Source: Fennellomyces sp. T-0311
Lineage: Eukaryota; Mucoromycota; Mucoromycetes; Mucorales; Lichtheimiaceae
NCBI GenBank assembly: GCA_025266875.1
Contig: JALLLT010000044.1
Coordinates: 186,001-250,000 of the forward strand
Direction of reading: 5' to 3'
DNA: 64,000 nucleotides
The position numbers and the translations under genes were made by a program. Positions within the stretch are counted from its first letter, which is position 1. The number at the start of each line of letters is the position of its first letter. This document shows positions 35,233 through 46,479 of this stretch, piece after piece. The notes under the pieces were generated by a model that searched no databases, had not been told where the DNA came from, and was given only the letters and a program-made list of their open reading frames with translations.

Positions 35233-36968
35233 ATGAGCAGATTCCCCGCTTCATTGCCGCCGGACATCGTCTTTGAAATCGTCTTTTACCTCGATCAGCG
35301 CGATTGCGTCGAACTCATGAGTTCATGTCGTCAATGGCATCTCACGATCCCAGCCTACGTATGCGAACTTTGGAAAACTCTCGCGTTCTCCTCAACAGGA
35401 TGGAAGAAGCTGAATGATTGCATACTTCGGAACCTTGGGTGCCATATCAAATACGTGTCAATTAAGGATGGGCATCTCGTGCACAAATTGCTGAAAAAAC
35501 TGCACAATGCAGACTGTCCTATCGTCATGCTTGGTCAGTGTTTTGATATCCTTCGTTCGTTGATGAGACCGACTAAAGGCATTCCAATGTACTAGATATA
35601 AGAGACAGGGATAATGGCTTTTACTTACAAAACAGTAAGGTTCTCATGGAATCGATCCAGATCTTCAGTAATACACTGAAGGAGCTATGCATTGTCAGCC
35701 AAGAGCCAGATATGTCTGTACCATGGTTGCTTGACCATCTCCCTAGCTTGACACACCTTACCTTATTGACAAGCAAGGGTACACTTAAACCATATATCGA
35801 TGTGTCAATGAGTGTGAGCTCAGAGCTTCACCATAATCTTGTGTACTTGCACGTGGATGAAGGTTATGAGGGTCATCTTATTCCTGCTTTATCTCGCTGT
35901 CCAGGACTAATGGTGCTGTGCATAAAAACCTACAGCAAGGCGTTGAAGGAATTTCCGTATCATGAGACTATCAAAGATATTATGCTTGGTCGACTGTGTT
36001 CCCGCCTGTGCCACTTTATTAGGGGCAACTATGGCAAGGAGCTTGTGCTAGAGCTATCAAAACTATCAGCACAAGTACATCAAGGTGACAACAATGCAAA
36101 GCTCCAACAAGTGGTATTTGACGGGGACATGAAGACAATCCATCAGATTGCAGTCATATTCGGTGATCCGCGGGCAAACAAGATGCTCGAACGTTTGGAG
36201 TCGCGTGACATCACTTCAGCTGGGTCAGACCATGAATTACTTATCCCAGCACCTCTCGAGTTTACGCAACTAAAGAGGCTATGTCTTAAAAACTTTAGAA
36301 GGAAAACATACAAGTGGATCATATCTATTATTCGAGGCGCCTCGAAGTTGGAACACTTGTCTCTGACAACACTTGACAACCGGCCGATGCACATGGATGA
36401 GTTTACCAGAGAGATAAGCTCTATGAAGCATTTGCAGTCACTGGATCTAGGACGAGGAATGGTTCCTATATACGAAGACTTTTTGGATTCATGGAACAAC
36501 ATCAGGGCCCTTTCCGAAAACACGCAACTGACACATTTGACTGTAGTCGGTATAGGTATTGACTATATGAAATTGCTAAACTTGTGCAAGATCCCTTCCT
36601 TGAAAACCATGGTCGTGAAGGTGAGAAGGGTGATGCACGATCGAATCAATCGCGACGAAGCACTAGGGTTTGTCGGCAAACTGAACAAAATGGTCGGCAA
36701 ACTTGAGACTTTGAAGCTGTGCTACCATGCCCAAAGCCTTGATGATGCCTTACTTTTGGACTACTTTGCGCAAATCAGAAAATTGTCCCAGCTATACGTC
36801 ATATCAGCAAGATTTATAGCCTACGATAGAGTCAAGGCCTATTTCGACAATGCAGCTGGAAAGCCAAAGATGCTCGCAATCACCGAGGGTCCTTTTATGC
36901 GCACTGGTTTTTGGACAAAAGAAGGCAGAGCCTTCAGATATACTTCATTCGTGGGTTCTTTTCAATAG
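35233..36968 (+). CDS. F-box/LRR protein, family 2, copy A
   Basis: Exon 1 is 35233-35533, the intron is 35534-35595 (GTCAGT...CTAG) and exon 2 is 35596-36968, giving 557 residues. The acceptor was chosen because it keeps frame and gives the L-D-I junction also seen in copy C; a nearer AACAG acceptor breaks the frame. The F-box is N-terminal (MSRFPASLPPDIVFEIVFYL...CVELMSSCRQWHLTIP), without the TPR region of the first family. The body is LRRs: LPSLTHLTLL, LVYLHVDEGYEG, LEHLSLTTL, LQSLDLGRG, LTHLTVVGIG. It is predicted to be an SCF substrate receptor. It is the first of three adjacent plus-strand genes, and the ATG lies in an MSRFP-type context shared by copies A, B and E. Confidence 0.83.
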
Positions 36969-37375
36969 TCATGAAGATGTGTAGCCTAACAGCATACGTA
37001 TGCAAGAGAAGTAAAGAGGTCTTGGGAGATTGAAATTTCCGGTATATCAATTAGACGTTGTGGGCTGCAAGATAGGCAGGGACTGGATGGTTGTTCGAGC
37101 GGACACACATGCATACACTTACTAGATAACTACTTGGCTGTAGATTCAGTTTAAAAACGGCGACGGAGAGCAGTATATGTAGGGATCAGCCTTTGCGAGA
37201 TAACGTCCATTTAGCAGCAGCCTTCAAGATGGACGGCCAGAAAGCAAAAGAAGTCCATTGGTGACCGAATTAGGTGAAACGGATAAAAGTAATCAAGTTA
37301 CACACCAATCTTGACTCCAGTTTTATTTCAGTTATCAGCGCGAACTACACAGGAGCTATTTCACCACGAATCACA
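36969..37375. other. Intergenic spacer, second F-box array
   Basis: 3' flank of copy A and upstream region of copy B. No other gene was recognised. Confidence 0.4.
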
Positions 37376-39008
37376 ATGAGCAGATTCCCAACAAGTTTGC
37401 CTTACGACATTGGTTTTCAAATTGCTTCTTATCTGGACCAAAACGATTGCGTGGAATGTTTGACTGTTTGTCATCAATGGTATGTCGAAGTTCCATCGTA
37501 CACCATCGATCGGTGGAAGTCAATCGAGATCTCGCCCGAGTCATGGAACAAAGTTAACGACTGTATGCTGCGCTGTCTTGGACCTCACGTTCAAAACGTA
37601 TCTGTTAACAAGATGGACACTTCCGGCGTCCTCAAAAAACTCAAGCGCGTAGACTGTGCGGCACATACACTTGGTTCGTGTTTTTTCCTCGCATAGTCTA
37701 TGCTATTGAAATTAATGTGGTATTCCAATAGAAATCAAGGGTCATGGAATACAGCTTCTCGATAGCCCCAAGTTGATTTCGAGTATCAAGCAATTCGATA
37801 GCACATTGAGACAGCTGCATTTCTATGATCACCAATCCGTTCTTGCAATATCCGACTTGCTGGACCATTTTCCAAACCTCACGCACCTCACATTGATCTT
37901 CAATCAACTCAACCACCGTTATCTCTCGCAACCTACCGTTGGCGAAGCGAGTGCTGAAGGCAGTTCCAGTAACCTCATCTACCTGCATCTGGACGCCGTT
38001 CTCCATTTTGACGATCGCATCACCCCTATTCTTCGTCGTTGTCCAAGATTACAAGCACTAGGTTTCACTCCCACAGCAGCCAAAAGGCTACCGGCAGATT
38101 CTCTGGCACACATATTCCAGCTATGTCCGCGTATACGATGCTTCAGTTGGAATAGCCCTACTGGATTATCTGCGGATTATCAAGCAATAATTGTCGGATG
38201 CAATGACGTTGATCTTCAGAGCTTTACATTCCATGGATGCTGGAGTAGCCTGCTCAAATTCAGGTCCACGTTTGCGAAGGCGGAACATACGCTCGAACAC
38301 ATGAATATCGTCAATAGTGGTTTTGGCGTAACAACTGAGCAGATAACCTTGTCAAATCTGCGCTTTCCATGCCTGAAAAGCTTCACCTATATCGACTCGC
38401 ACATGTCACCTCTGCAATGGGATTCGCTTCTGGAGGGGTTTCAAGATATTCGGTTTGTGGATATACGCGTGCATTATTCTGGTTTCCCGGTGAAGCGTTT
38501 TATTGAAGCAGTCAGTGGTTGGAAGCATATCCAGACTGTAAAGTTTCAGTGTCTGAGTAGCACAAGTCCTCTCGATCCATGGAATAACTTGGGTATGCTT
38601 TCTATCAGTACTCACCTTCAAACGCTGAAGTTGAGGCATGTCCGGATCACGGACAGAGGGCTGCTGGATATTTGCAAGATACCCTCATTAGAGATTTCTC
38701 TACACCTGTCTGAGGATTGTCAGACCAGTCTTGAAGTGCTGCTGAGGTTTGCAACCCAATTGGGCAACACCATGCTCTCTGATCTGGAGCTCATTGACTT
38801 TGAGAATTTGGATGACAGTGTTCTTGAACGTCTTGCACGCGTCAAAAGTATATCTCGACTTTCTATAGTAGCCAATGATCTGATCACTTTGGCTGGTGTG
38901 AAGGCATTTGCTTGCCATGGTGGTTCAGGAGGCGGGTACAGAAGGGTGTACTTGAGACGATGCCGATATATCGAAGGGTTGTGGGACACCGATCGGTGCT
39001 CGCGATAA
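37376..39008 (+). CDS. F-box/LRR protein, family 2, copy B
   Basis: Exon 1 is 37376-37673, the intron is 37674-37731 (58 nt, weak donor GTTCGT) and exon 2 is 37732-39008, giving 524 residues. The start is the Met of MSRFPTSLPYD, by alignment with the sister genes; an upstream in-frame ATG at 37274 adds an unrelated leader. The F-box occupies about residues 5-48 (LPYDIGFQIASYLDQNDCVE...CHQWYVEVP). LRR landmarks are FPNLTHLTLIF, NLIYLHLDAVLHF, LRRCPRLQALGF, LQTLKLRHVRI and LDDSVLERL. The Trp in MSPLQW...GFQDI is kept. Copy C (39179-40793) is its closest relative, with shared HFDDRITPILRRCP/HFEDRIVPILRCCP and DDSVLERLARVKS/DDSVLERFANVKS. Confidence 0.84.
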
Positions 39009-39178
39009 AGTAGATGGCTTCATTGCGTCAAAGCAGTACTATTTCGCAAGATGGCACGTAACTATAAATAATGTATACTGAATCTTCCAAACAATCTGAT
39101 CGATGGATCATCTCAACAAAAGCTGGTGTAACTGTGTGATCTGAAACGCTTCCCTTGTGGCTATTGTCTCACATTACA

Positions 39179-40793
39179 ATGTCCCATTTTCCTTTTTTCT
39201 TGCCCGCTGACATTGTCTGCGAAATCTTTTCTCATCTCGAGCAAGAAGATTGCATTCAATGTATGCGCGTCTGTCATCGATGGCACTCGGAGATCCCGCA
39301 TTACACCACTCAACATTGGGAACGGATCGTGATCGCGCCCTTTGGCTTGAACAAAACAAACGAATGTATGCTCCGCTGTCTTGGTGAGCACACACAGGAC
39401 GTGGTGATTACTGATATGAGGACGGTGATGCCTATTCTAAACAAGCTCAAGCAAGCGAACTGTGTAATCCGAGCACTTGGTAACTGGAGTCCCTTGCAGA
39501 GAATCATATCCACAGTAACACGCAAAGCTAGACATTGGTAGCTGCCCGATCGATGACAGCACCGAGTTCATTTCAACCATCAAGCAGTTTTCAAACACGT
39601 TGACGGATCTGTCCCTTTATCATCTTGAATCCGAGCTACCGGTGCCCCAGTTACTCGGTCAATTTCCGAATCTCACGCACCTTGCTCTGGAGTTGGAGAG
39701 TGACTTTAACGCATACGTGTCCAACCCTGTAAACGCTGATACCTATTCTGAAAGTAATCCCAGCAGCCTTACAAGTCTGCATTTGGATGCCTCTCTCCAC
39801 TTTGAAGATCGTATCGTACCCATTCTCCGGTGCTGTCCAAACCTGACGTCCTTGGATTTCTCACCCACCATGTCCGAGAGATTGCCTGTAGATGCCTTGG
39901 CCCGTATCTTTCAACTGTGTCCAAATATCAGTTATTTCAGATGGAATGACGCTACACCATTCTACTGTCACGAAGTCTCAGATGAAAGCGCCCTTCAAAC
40001 GTTCATGTACCGAGGAAACATCGATGCCCTATCGCAATTCGGACCCGTTCTTGAAAAATCAGAATACACGCTCAAGCACCTAAGACTAGTCAATCAGCTC
40101 CATGACATTGCAATTGAATCAAACGTGTTGCCTCGACTCCGTTTTCCTTGTGTGAAAATGCTGGGCCTGGTCGATTTGGATATGTCAGCTGCTGAATGGG
40201 TTTCATTTCTATCCGGCTTCCGAGATGTCGAATCCGTCGGTCTCTTTGTGTTCAGAGACCGTATTCCGTTCAATCGTTTTGCAGAAGTAATCTGCCGCTG
40301 GAAGAATCTTCAGCGTCTGGAGCTCGGTCGCGAGGATAATAGACTAAGCTCTGTGGATATATGGAGCAATATTGGCATTCTCTCCAACAACACTCAGCTT
40401 CAGTCACTGGATTTACAGTATGTGCACCTCACGAATGACGGGTTACTGGATATATGCAAAATACGGTCTTTGAAGAGTCTCTATCTATGGGTTTCACTAG
40501 AGAGTCCCGTTAACCTGGACGGACTGTTGGAATTTGCGGACAGACTCAAAGCTGTAGATGGGATCAAGGATATGGAGCTTGGTCACTTTAAGGATTTGGA
40601 CGACAGTGTTCTGGAGCGATTCGCTAACGTCAAAAGCTTGACTTGGCTTTCAGTACTGTGTAATGATCTCATTACTACCTCAGGAATCAAAGCGTTTATT
40701 TCCGATAACAGCACTGGAAATGTTCCACGAACGGCCCACATACTGTCATGCAAGCATATTGATCGGGTCCAATGGAGTGCAAGTAGCTTTTAG
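39179..40793 (+). CDS. F-box/LRR protein, family 2, copy C
   Basis: Exon 1 is 39179-39479, the intron is 39480-39531 (GTAACT...GCTAG, 52 nt) and exon 2 is 39532-40793, giving 520 residues. The F-box is at about residues 4-48 (FPFFLPADIVCEIFSHLEQEDCIQCMRVC, RWHSEIP). The LRR body includes FPNLTHLALELE, SLTSLHLDASLHF, LQRLELGRE, LQSLDLQYVHL and LDDSVLERFANVKS. The gene lies only 170 bp after copy B, to which it is closely similar over its whole length, consistent with a recent tandem duplication. The later acceptor (GGTAG) would break frame, which supports GCTAG. It is the last gene before the transposon nest that splits the array. Confidence 0.84.
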
Positions 40794-41459
40794 TAACTCA
40801 ATGGTACCTTCGAACCTTGGTTTCCATTCACAAACTTATTGTCACATCGTAGCTGTAATTATATACGGCTTTTGATAAAAGCTAATATAATCCATAAAAT
40901 GCAAACATAATAAATGAAATGTGTGGTATCACTTGACGAAAAAAAGGCTTTCGAATGATGCGAGCCAGTATGCCCGTTGCTTTATTGCGAAAATTTAATC
41001 TCTATTTGTACTGAAGCGAGCCGGGACAGAGAAGACGAATACTTTATGTAACGGCACCAAGAACCATGTTATCACTGAGCCTCATATATCTTACCATATT
41101 GTCGAAGTAACCAGAGGTCTGAGACCAAGTTAACGGTGTTGCCTTGATCGGTAAAGCTGCATCAAAGTTACAAATAAGAGCAAATAGCAAAACCAACAGG
41201 TGTGCGGTGATGGATGTCGAAATAGCAGTAAATATAACCAAGGACCAAGGGAAAGCATGCAACTGTCGATGATAGTATATCGAAGATACGACAAAATGGC
41301 AATATATGTTTGAAAAATTCTATAGAATTATGGGCGACAGTAATTACTAGTTGCACTTGTGCATTGACAACACAATTTTGTGCACCTGTAAGAAGCTTAT
41401 ATCGAGAGACAGAACATCTCTAATACTGTAGCTAGATGAACATGAATGTCGTATTCCCG
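40794..41459. repeat. LTR-like repeat fragment, copy 1
   Basis: From 40922 the sequence begins TGTGGTATCACTTG and is similar in the same orientation to the stretch starting TGTGGTATCGCT at 45391. Shared blocks include CTCTATTT, GGGACAGAGAAG/GGGACGGAGAAG and GTGCGGT...GATGTCGAAATA near 41200 and 45695. The two copies are clearly diverged. The reverse strand carries a TATAAATAGAGA-like box and an AATAAA signal in related copies, so these are probably old LTR remnants. No gene was recognised. Confidence 0.4.
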
Positions 41460-41464
41460 ACATA

Positions 41465-43262
41465 AAGTAATTCCAAAAAGTAATGTCGCTGCCCGAAGAG
41501 ATCAATGCCGCTATTCAATGAAAATTAAACATGCACGTGAAATTGGTCTTGTGGCTAGAACAGCATGCATGCTTAGAAATCACTTACAAACCCTCGACAC
41601 TTGGAACTATATAAAAAGGCGGCATAGCAACCTCCGTACCACTTTTTTTACTTTCACTACAATTTATAACATGCGTACCCGAAATTTTACATTTCTTTTT
41701 TAAGATGGGCATACCAATGTGGTTGATGAGGCCGGCAACCCTGAGCCCATGTATTATGTTGCTGATGAAGAACGTTTTGCAGTTGAAACAGTTGCCTCGC
41801 ACACCAGCTATCTGGAAACCTTCCAAATATAGCCTGAGAGTCTTTTCGACAGCGAGCCCGTCGTCGTTGAATGTAGATAGATAGGCCAAGGGATGAAGAC
41901 GTTTATATGAGGGAAGCAATTGAAAAGCGCGATTATACTCGGTATACTATCAAGGATAAGGAGAGATTCTTTAAGAGAAAGACAGAGCAGTGTTTGAGTG
42001 CATATGCTGCAGCCAAACAATTAGGAATCAGTATTCGCACTTGACAGAGATGGGTTGAAAAGTATGGTAAACGTGGAGACAGTTTCTTTGAGTCTCTCAA
42101 AAAGCCAGGCCGTTAACCTATTCTGACAGAAGAGCAACAGAAAGTTATTGAAGCTTTCGTCGATACAGATGCACATCGCATTGTTGTTGAAATTATTGAG
42201 CACTTACAAAAAAAGTTCGTTGACTTTCAAGTTTCTCGCAGTGCTGTTTACCACTCTATGACAACCAAGTGCAATCTTTCTCTGAAGTAAGCAGATTTCC
42301 ACTCTGAAGAAAGGAATAGCCCTGAGAAGATCAAATAACGCTATGACTGGGCTCGTCAGTGGGGAAAAACTAACATGGACCCTGAGACAAACTGGGTATT
42401 CCTTGATGAGTCTGCCTTTCATGTTAATTTGAGACGCTCTAGAGGTTGGTCTAAAAGAGGTACTCGTGCAACTGTCAAGTCGCCTAAAACGAGAGCTGAA
42501 ACAACGACCATATTAGGCGCCATTTCTTTTTCTGGCCTGGTCAATGTTAGTATGAGAGTTCCAAAGGCGATCAAGAGACGGAAGGCTAATGGTGAAGACT
42601 ACATAAGCACCGGTACTATAACGGGTCACTATTTCAGTTCTTGAAAGGGACAATGGATGAGATGGATAGGTATGAGAAATATAAAAATTACTATATCGTC
42701 ACGGATAATGCGCACATACATATAAACAGCGATATAGCAAAGTACATCGAATAGCGAGGATATCGATGTGCTTACTTACCGGCATATTCTGCGGAACTTA
42801 ATCCGATTGAGAATTTATGGTCAGTGGCAAAAGTCATGTTAGGCGTGGGCGGCTTTTGACACGGGAAACTTTAATAACTAGAATTAAGCAAGGATGCCTC
42901 AAAGTAAGATCGAGTAACTAAGAGGGCTTTACTAGGCACTTGCCGAAAATTTGAGAGAAGTGTCGAAATATGGAAGTGATCTAACATGCATCATATCGGT
43001 TATTTCCTATTAACTATCCAGGGTAAGTACACAAAAATTGAAGAAGCTGAAAAAAAGAGTAAAAGCAAAACAGAAAAGGTGATTAGGTACATAGGTGACA
43101 GATGTATGTCAGATAAGCAGTAAGTTGCCAAGAGTTCGTTAGTGTTGATTTCTAAGCATACATGCTGTTCTGGCCACAAGACTAATTTCACGTGATGTTA
43201 AATTTTCATCGTATAGCGACATTGGTTTCTTTGGGAAGCGATATTACTTTATGGAAATGCTG
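41465..43262 (+). mobile_element. Tc1/mariner-type element, left copy, inactivated
   Basis: The element is about 1.8 kb with long imperfect terminal inverted repeats of roughly 110 bp. The two ends share blocks such as AAAGTAAT, TCGCT, ATGAAAATT and AGAACAGCATG. Both ends are preceded by TA (41463-41464 and 43263-43264), the Tc1/mariner target duplication. It carries one transposase gene with several stops and a frameshift. It sits inside the left arm, so the copy on the right arm arose by the inverted duplication, not by a second insertion. Confidence 0.75.
41907..42860 (+). pseudogene. Tc1/IS630-type transposase pseudogene, left copy
   Basis: A single frame from ATG 41907 shows a helix-turn-helix region (AYAAAKQLGISIRT, then RWVEKYGKRGDSF). 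The DDE core follows with WVFLDESAFHVNLRR (first Asp), IVTDNAHIH (second Asp) and LPAYSAELNPIENLW (final acidic residue). The frame is broken by a TGA after SIRT, TAA codons after KKPGR, CNLSLK and EKIK, a TAG after KYIE, and a frameshift near 42636. It cannot encode an active enzyme. The same lesions occur in the right-arm copy. Confidence 0.8.
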
Positions 43263-43476
43263 TATCAGCTTTCCGGTACGGATATACAGTTACCAGTGTC
43301 TCTCAAAAGAATAAATAGAAACGAACTTGCTACTAAAATGAAGGCATACCTGATTCTCACAGTACTTACTGTTTCCTTGTTCAACTCACGTCCACAGTAA
43401 TGATTCAAAGCGCTTTGTCCGATTGCAAAAGGAAAGGTTGCAAGGAGTACATTTTCACCAGAAACGGACAAAGCTG

Positions 43477-43850
43477 AGTCTATATTCCAAGGTTGTTCCA
43501 AGGTTGTTCCAAGGTTGCTAAGGCTACGGCGGAGTATTTATTCCAAGGTTGTTCCAAGGTTGCTCCAAGGTTGCTAAGGCTACGGTGGAGTATTTACTCC
43601 AAGGTTGTTCCAAGGTTGTTCCAAAGTTGATCCAAGGTTGCTCCAAGGTTGCTAAGGCTACGGTGGAGTATTTACTCCAAGGTTGTTCCAAGGTTGTTCC
43701 AAAGTTGATCCAAGGTTGCTAAGCTACGGTGGAGTATTTACTCCAAGGTTGCTCCAAGGTTGCTAAGGCTACGGCGGAGTATTTATTTCAAGGTTGCTAA
43801 GGCTACGGCAGAGTATTCATTCCAAAGTTGCTTCAAGGTGCCATCTGGGT
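43477..43850 (-). repeat. Short 11-bp minisatellite, mirror of the large array
   Basis: Tandem units of CCAAGGTTGTT and CCAAGGTTGAT occur with interspersed CTAAGGCTACGGCGGAGTAT blocks. These are the reverse complement of the units and of the CTCCGCCGTAGCC block at 46480-48952. The block recurs about five times here. The array abuts the start of the recombinase-like gene. Confidence 0.8.
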
Positions 43851-43854
43851 TACT

Positions 43855-45175
43855 ATGAATCTGACCAGGGGTCAAGCAGCTTGCATGTTCTTCCACCAAG
43901 AATTCAACGAGGCGAACGAAGCCAAACTTTTAACCAAGATTGACAACATTGGCGATGTAGATCTTTGCTATGAAAAAAATCCAACTGAACCTGTTCTGCT
44001 GTACATCCCAAAAATTCACAGCAATCCGTTTCGATTCCATCGATACCTAGTTGACTCAAAACCATCGCAGCCACCGGAACAACGATTGAATAATGAGCAA
44101 ACGAACGTGTCGAGAACTAGTAGAAGACTAAGTAATTGAAAGAAATTTTTCAATTTTTATAGTATTACAGCTAATTGACCGTCTGATGTAGGTTCAATCC
44201 CGCATATTGTACACTTTTTGAACGAAGTATTCCTGTCATACGATCCTTCCAACGAAGAAGTGTATGAATACCGTGAATGCACACCGGAAATGATCTTGGA
44301 AGTGGCCTGTCGACATACAACTATGTTTGATGACAAAAATACGATAGCGTTTGGCAAATGGTGTTCTGGAAAGAAGCTCCATTTCATGAAGGTGAACCAA
44401 AAGCGCAAAAGAAACAATGTACGCATTCGACCACTATACGTTTTAAAAGAAAACTTTATGGGTAAGCCATGTTTAATCTTAGCAGGAAGTGTATCTAAAC
44501 TGATATTGTATATAGAAAGTATCGTTGAAAAGGTCATCGCGGCGTTGCAAAACCATCAAGCATCCATTAGAGCCATGAAACACGAAGAATATCAAATAGT
44601 TGGATACTGCAGAAAGTCGCCTGGTGATGAAACAGCTCAAGACAGACTACGGTTAATACAGCACATGGCTGCTCGTCTTCGAGAGCGGTCATTGGTTGAC
44701 AAAGTCTTTGTTTCCTTCTCTTGTAAATCCAGTCAACGCATAAGCGAGCGCGACGGTGACATAGACAAGAAGAGCACGGAAGCTCTGAACAAATTCGCAG
44801 ACGGATCAATGCAAGGTAAATTAGACTGGTTGACATACATTCATGTGCTTTGGTCGCTAACAAAACTTCAATAGACCTTCTCTCATATCTGTCGAGCACG
44901 AAAAAAGTGTGTTTGGTGATCGTCGACTACGCAGGACTATCAACAAATGCCCAAGACTTACACGATTTTATAAGGTAAATAAATTTATTTTGATCAACTT
45001 GTTCTGACAATCGTTGTATAATCACTATAGCAATCATGAAAACTTGAAAAAAATCATAGTCGACCATTTGCCGTATGAAAACGATGTCAAAGTTTTTGAT
45101 CGGGAGGAACTATTAGACATAAAAAATTTGGAAGTGTTTAATTGTCGAAAAGGAAATTACCACAGATCGAAATAA
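43855..45175 (+). CDS. Multi-exon protein with C-terminal serine-recombinase-like domain
   Basis: Exons are 43855-44131, 44192-44461, 44516-44815, 44875-44974 and 45031-45175, giving 363 residues with a continuous frame. The second intron (44462-44515, 54 nt) is itself open and may be retained. The N-terminal part has no recognised domain (ACMFFHQEFN, IGDVDLCY). The C-terminal ~150 residues begin VGYCRKSPGDE, with a Y-x-R-x-S motif like the catalytic serine motif of resolvases. They continue LRLIQHMAARL, SLVDKVFVSFSC, VCLVIVDYAGLSTNAQDLHDF and IIVDHLPYEND, matching the alternating strand-helix order of a serine-recombinase (IS607-like) catalytic domain. The later arginines of the active site are not clearly placed. 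It may be a transposon-derived gene. ATG 43855 lies right after the minisatellite, so the true start could be upstream. Confidence 0.55.
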
Positions 45176-45250
45176 ATGGTTTTCTGGTGGTCTGATGGTT
45201 GAGGAAGGGAATATTTTATTTAATGAAGTGGTAATGGAGAGAAGAAGATG

Positions 45251-45390
45251 CAGTAGAACCCCACTTTTTGCACCCCCGCTTTTTGCATCAAGCTTGGGCG
45301 AAAACTCGCTCAACACTTAGAGAATTGCACACCGCGCTTTTTGCACTTTTTTCACTGAAAGCCGCCTATGCAAAAAGCAGGGTTCCACTG
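45251..45390. mobile_element. 140-bp MITE with pogo-like terminal repeats
   Basis: The left end CAGTAGAACCCCACTTTTTG and the inverted right end CAGTGGAACCCTGCTTTTTG match at 17 of 20 positions. The interior repeats CTTTTTGCA three times and is non-coding. The element is flanked by TG on both sides. The CAGT...AACCC termini resemble pogo/Fot1-class elements, but those duplicate TA, so the class is tentative. Confidence 0.65.
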
Positions 45391-46176
45391 TGTGGTATCG
45401 CTCAATTGGAAAGCTTCAAATGACGAGACCAAAAATAAGATATTGTTTTATTGCGGAAAACTACTCTCTATTTATAGTGATGATGTGTCGGGACGGAGAA
45501 GGTGAATGCTTTTCTATCAGAGCCGAATCCGTGTTATCGCCGTAATCCCTAATCATCATACTGCCTTATTACGAAGGAGCGGATAATCATGCGGAGACTG
45601 AGTTAACGTGAATGGTCCTTCTTGAAGTAAGAACCCAGATCAAGGTCTCACTGACGCACAAGCCAGTGAACAGGCCAATAGATAACTGTGCGGTTATTGA
45701 TGTCGAAATAAAGGAACGGATGTAACAAAGGCTTAGATGGAAAGGTATGTAGACAATGGATGACTGGTATGTCAGAATACGACACACTGTAGAAGTTTGG
45801 CAGGGGCCACGGCGTCAAATATGTAGATTGTCTGGATAGCATTGGTGTGCCAATCCATTATCGCAGCGCGGAAGACGGTTCATAATGTGGTCAATCTGCT
45901 GCTGCTCGTTACTCAAGTTCGCCATGCTTCGACGAAACTGTCGAATAGAAGATCGGGACTTATCACAGCTAACATGGCTAATTTTCCTGTGTGCGGTAGT
46001 GATGTCTTGCAAGGAAACCAAGAGGCCGCTCCATAGCGAGTGTGAAACAACCAGTTCCAGGCCTTGACTTCATAGTGTATTTGTGTAGGTTACTGTACTG
46101 TCTATTATTATCAAACAAGCTAACTGATTACATATGGGTGAGTTTTCTACAAAAATAAGGGCAAGTTGAAATTCTA
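45391..46176. repeat. LTR-like repeat fragment, copy 2
   Basis: Begins TGTGGTATCGCTCAATTGGAAAGC directly after the MITE. Its reverse complement ends in GCGATACCACA, as does 51583-51594. It aligns patchily with 40922-41400. On the reverse strand it has TATAAATAGAGAGTAG followed by CAATAAAAC, compatible with an LTR promoter and poly(A) signal. Short frames inside have no domain. Confidence 0.4.
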
Positions 46177-46461
46177 TTAAATGTGTTCTGAATACTGGTT
46201 TGCAACCGCATTAGGGTATCGTTTATACTTCGCGGGATTAATGTTTATCGACGGTACTGCAATCAGTAACGGTTCCATAGGACATTCCACATAACAAAGA
46301 TCTACGTCACCGATTTCTTCAACCTTCCTTAATAGCTTGGAAACATTCTTGCCGTTGAATTCCTCGCAAAAGAACATACATGCTGCTTGCTCATACGTAA
46401 CAAACACTATATGGAAATTTCTCTTGAACAGACTCTGATATCCTGGAAAAAAAAGTTCCAT
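46177..46461 (-). pseudogene. Truncated mirror copy of the recombinase-like gene (first exon)
   Basis: Minus-strand frame with ACMFFCEEFNGKNVSKLLRK, IGDVDLCY, PMEPLLIAVPSI and NPAKYKRY, aligned with the first exon at 43855-44131 (ACMFFHQEFNEANEAKLLTK, IGDVDLCY, PTEPVLLYIPKI, NPFRFHRY). No downstream exons follow; LTR-like sequence replaces them. The two copies face each other and each lies just inside a minisatellite, but their divergence shows they are much older than the 2.1-kb inverted repeat. Confidence 0.65.
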
Positions 46462-46479
46462 TTTGGAATAGATACTCCG

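Larger units (their letters stand above)
41460..43562 (+). repeat. Left arm of 2.1-kb inverted repeat
   Basis: This stretch is the reverse complement of 48868-50970. Every open frame compared pairs exactly so that the two coordinates sum to 92430, so there is no net insertion or deletion across 2.1 kb. In the inner 1.5 kb all translated frames compared are identical. About eight amino-acid differences fall in frames from the outer 560 bp. The arm contains a dead Tc1-like element (41465-43262) and, at its inner edge, an unrecognised coding fragment (43501-43265, minus: ALSVSGENVLLATFPFAIGQ) and the start of an 11-bp repeat array. Confidence 0.9.

Noticed and set aside
35636..35645. AACAG acceptor for the intron of F-box copy A
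   Set aside because: It would put exon 2 out of frame with the conserved donor. The CTAG acceptor at 35594-35595 keeps frame and gives a junction conserved with copy C.
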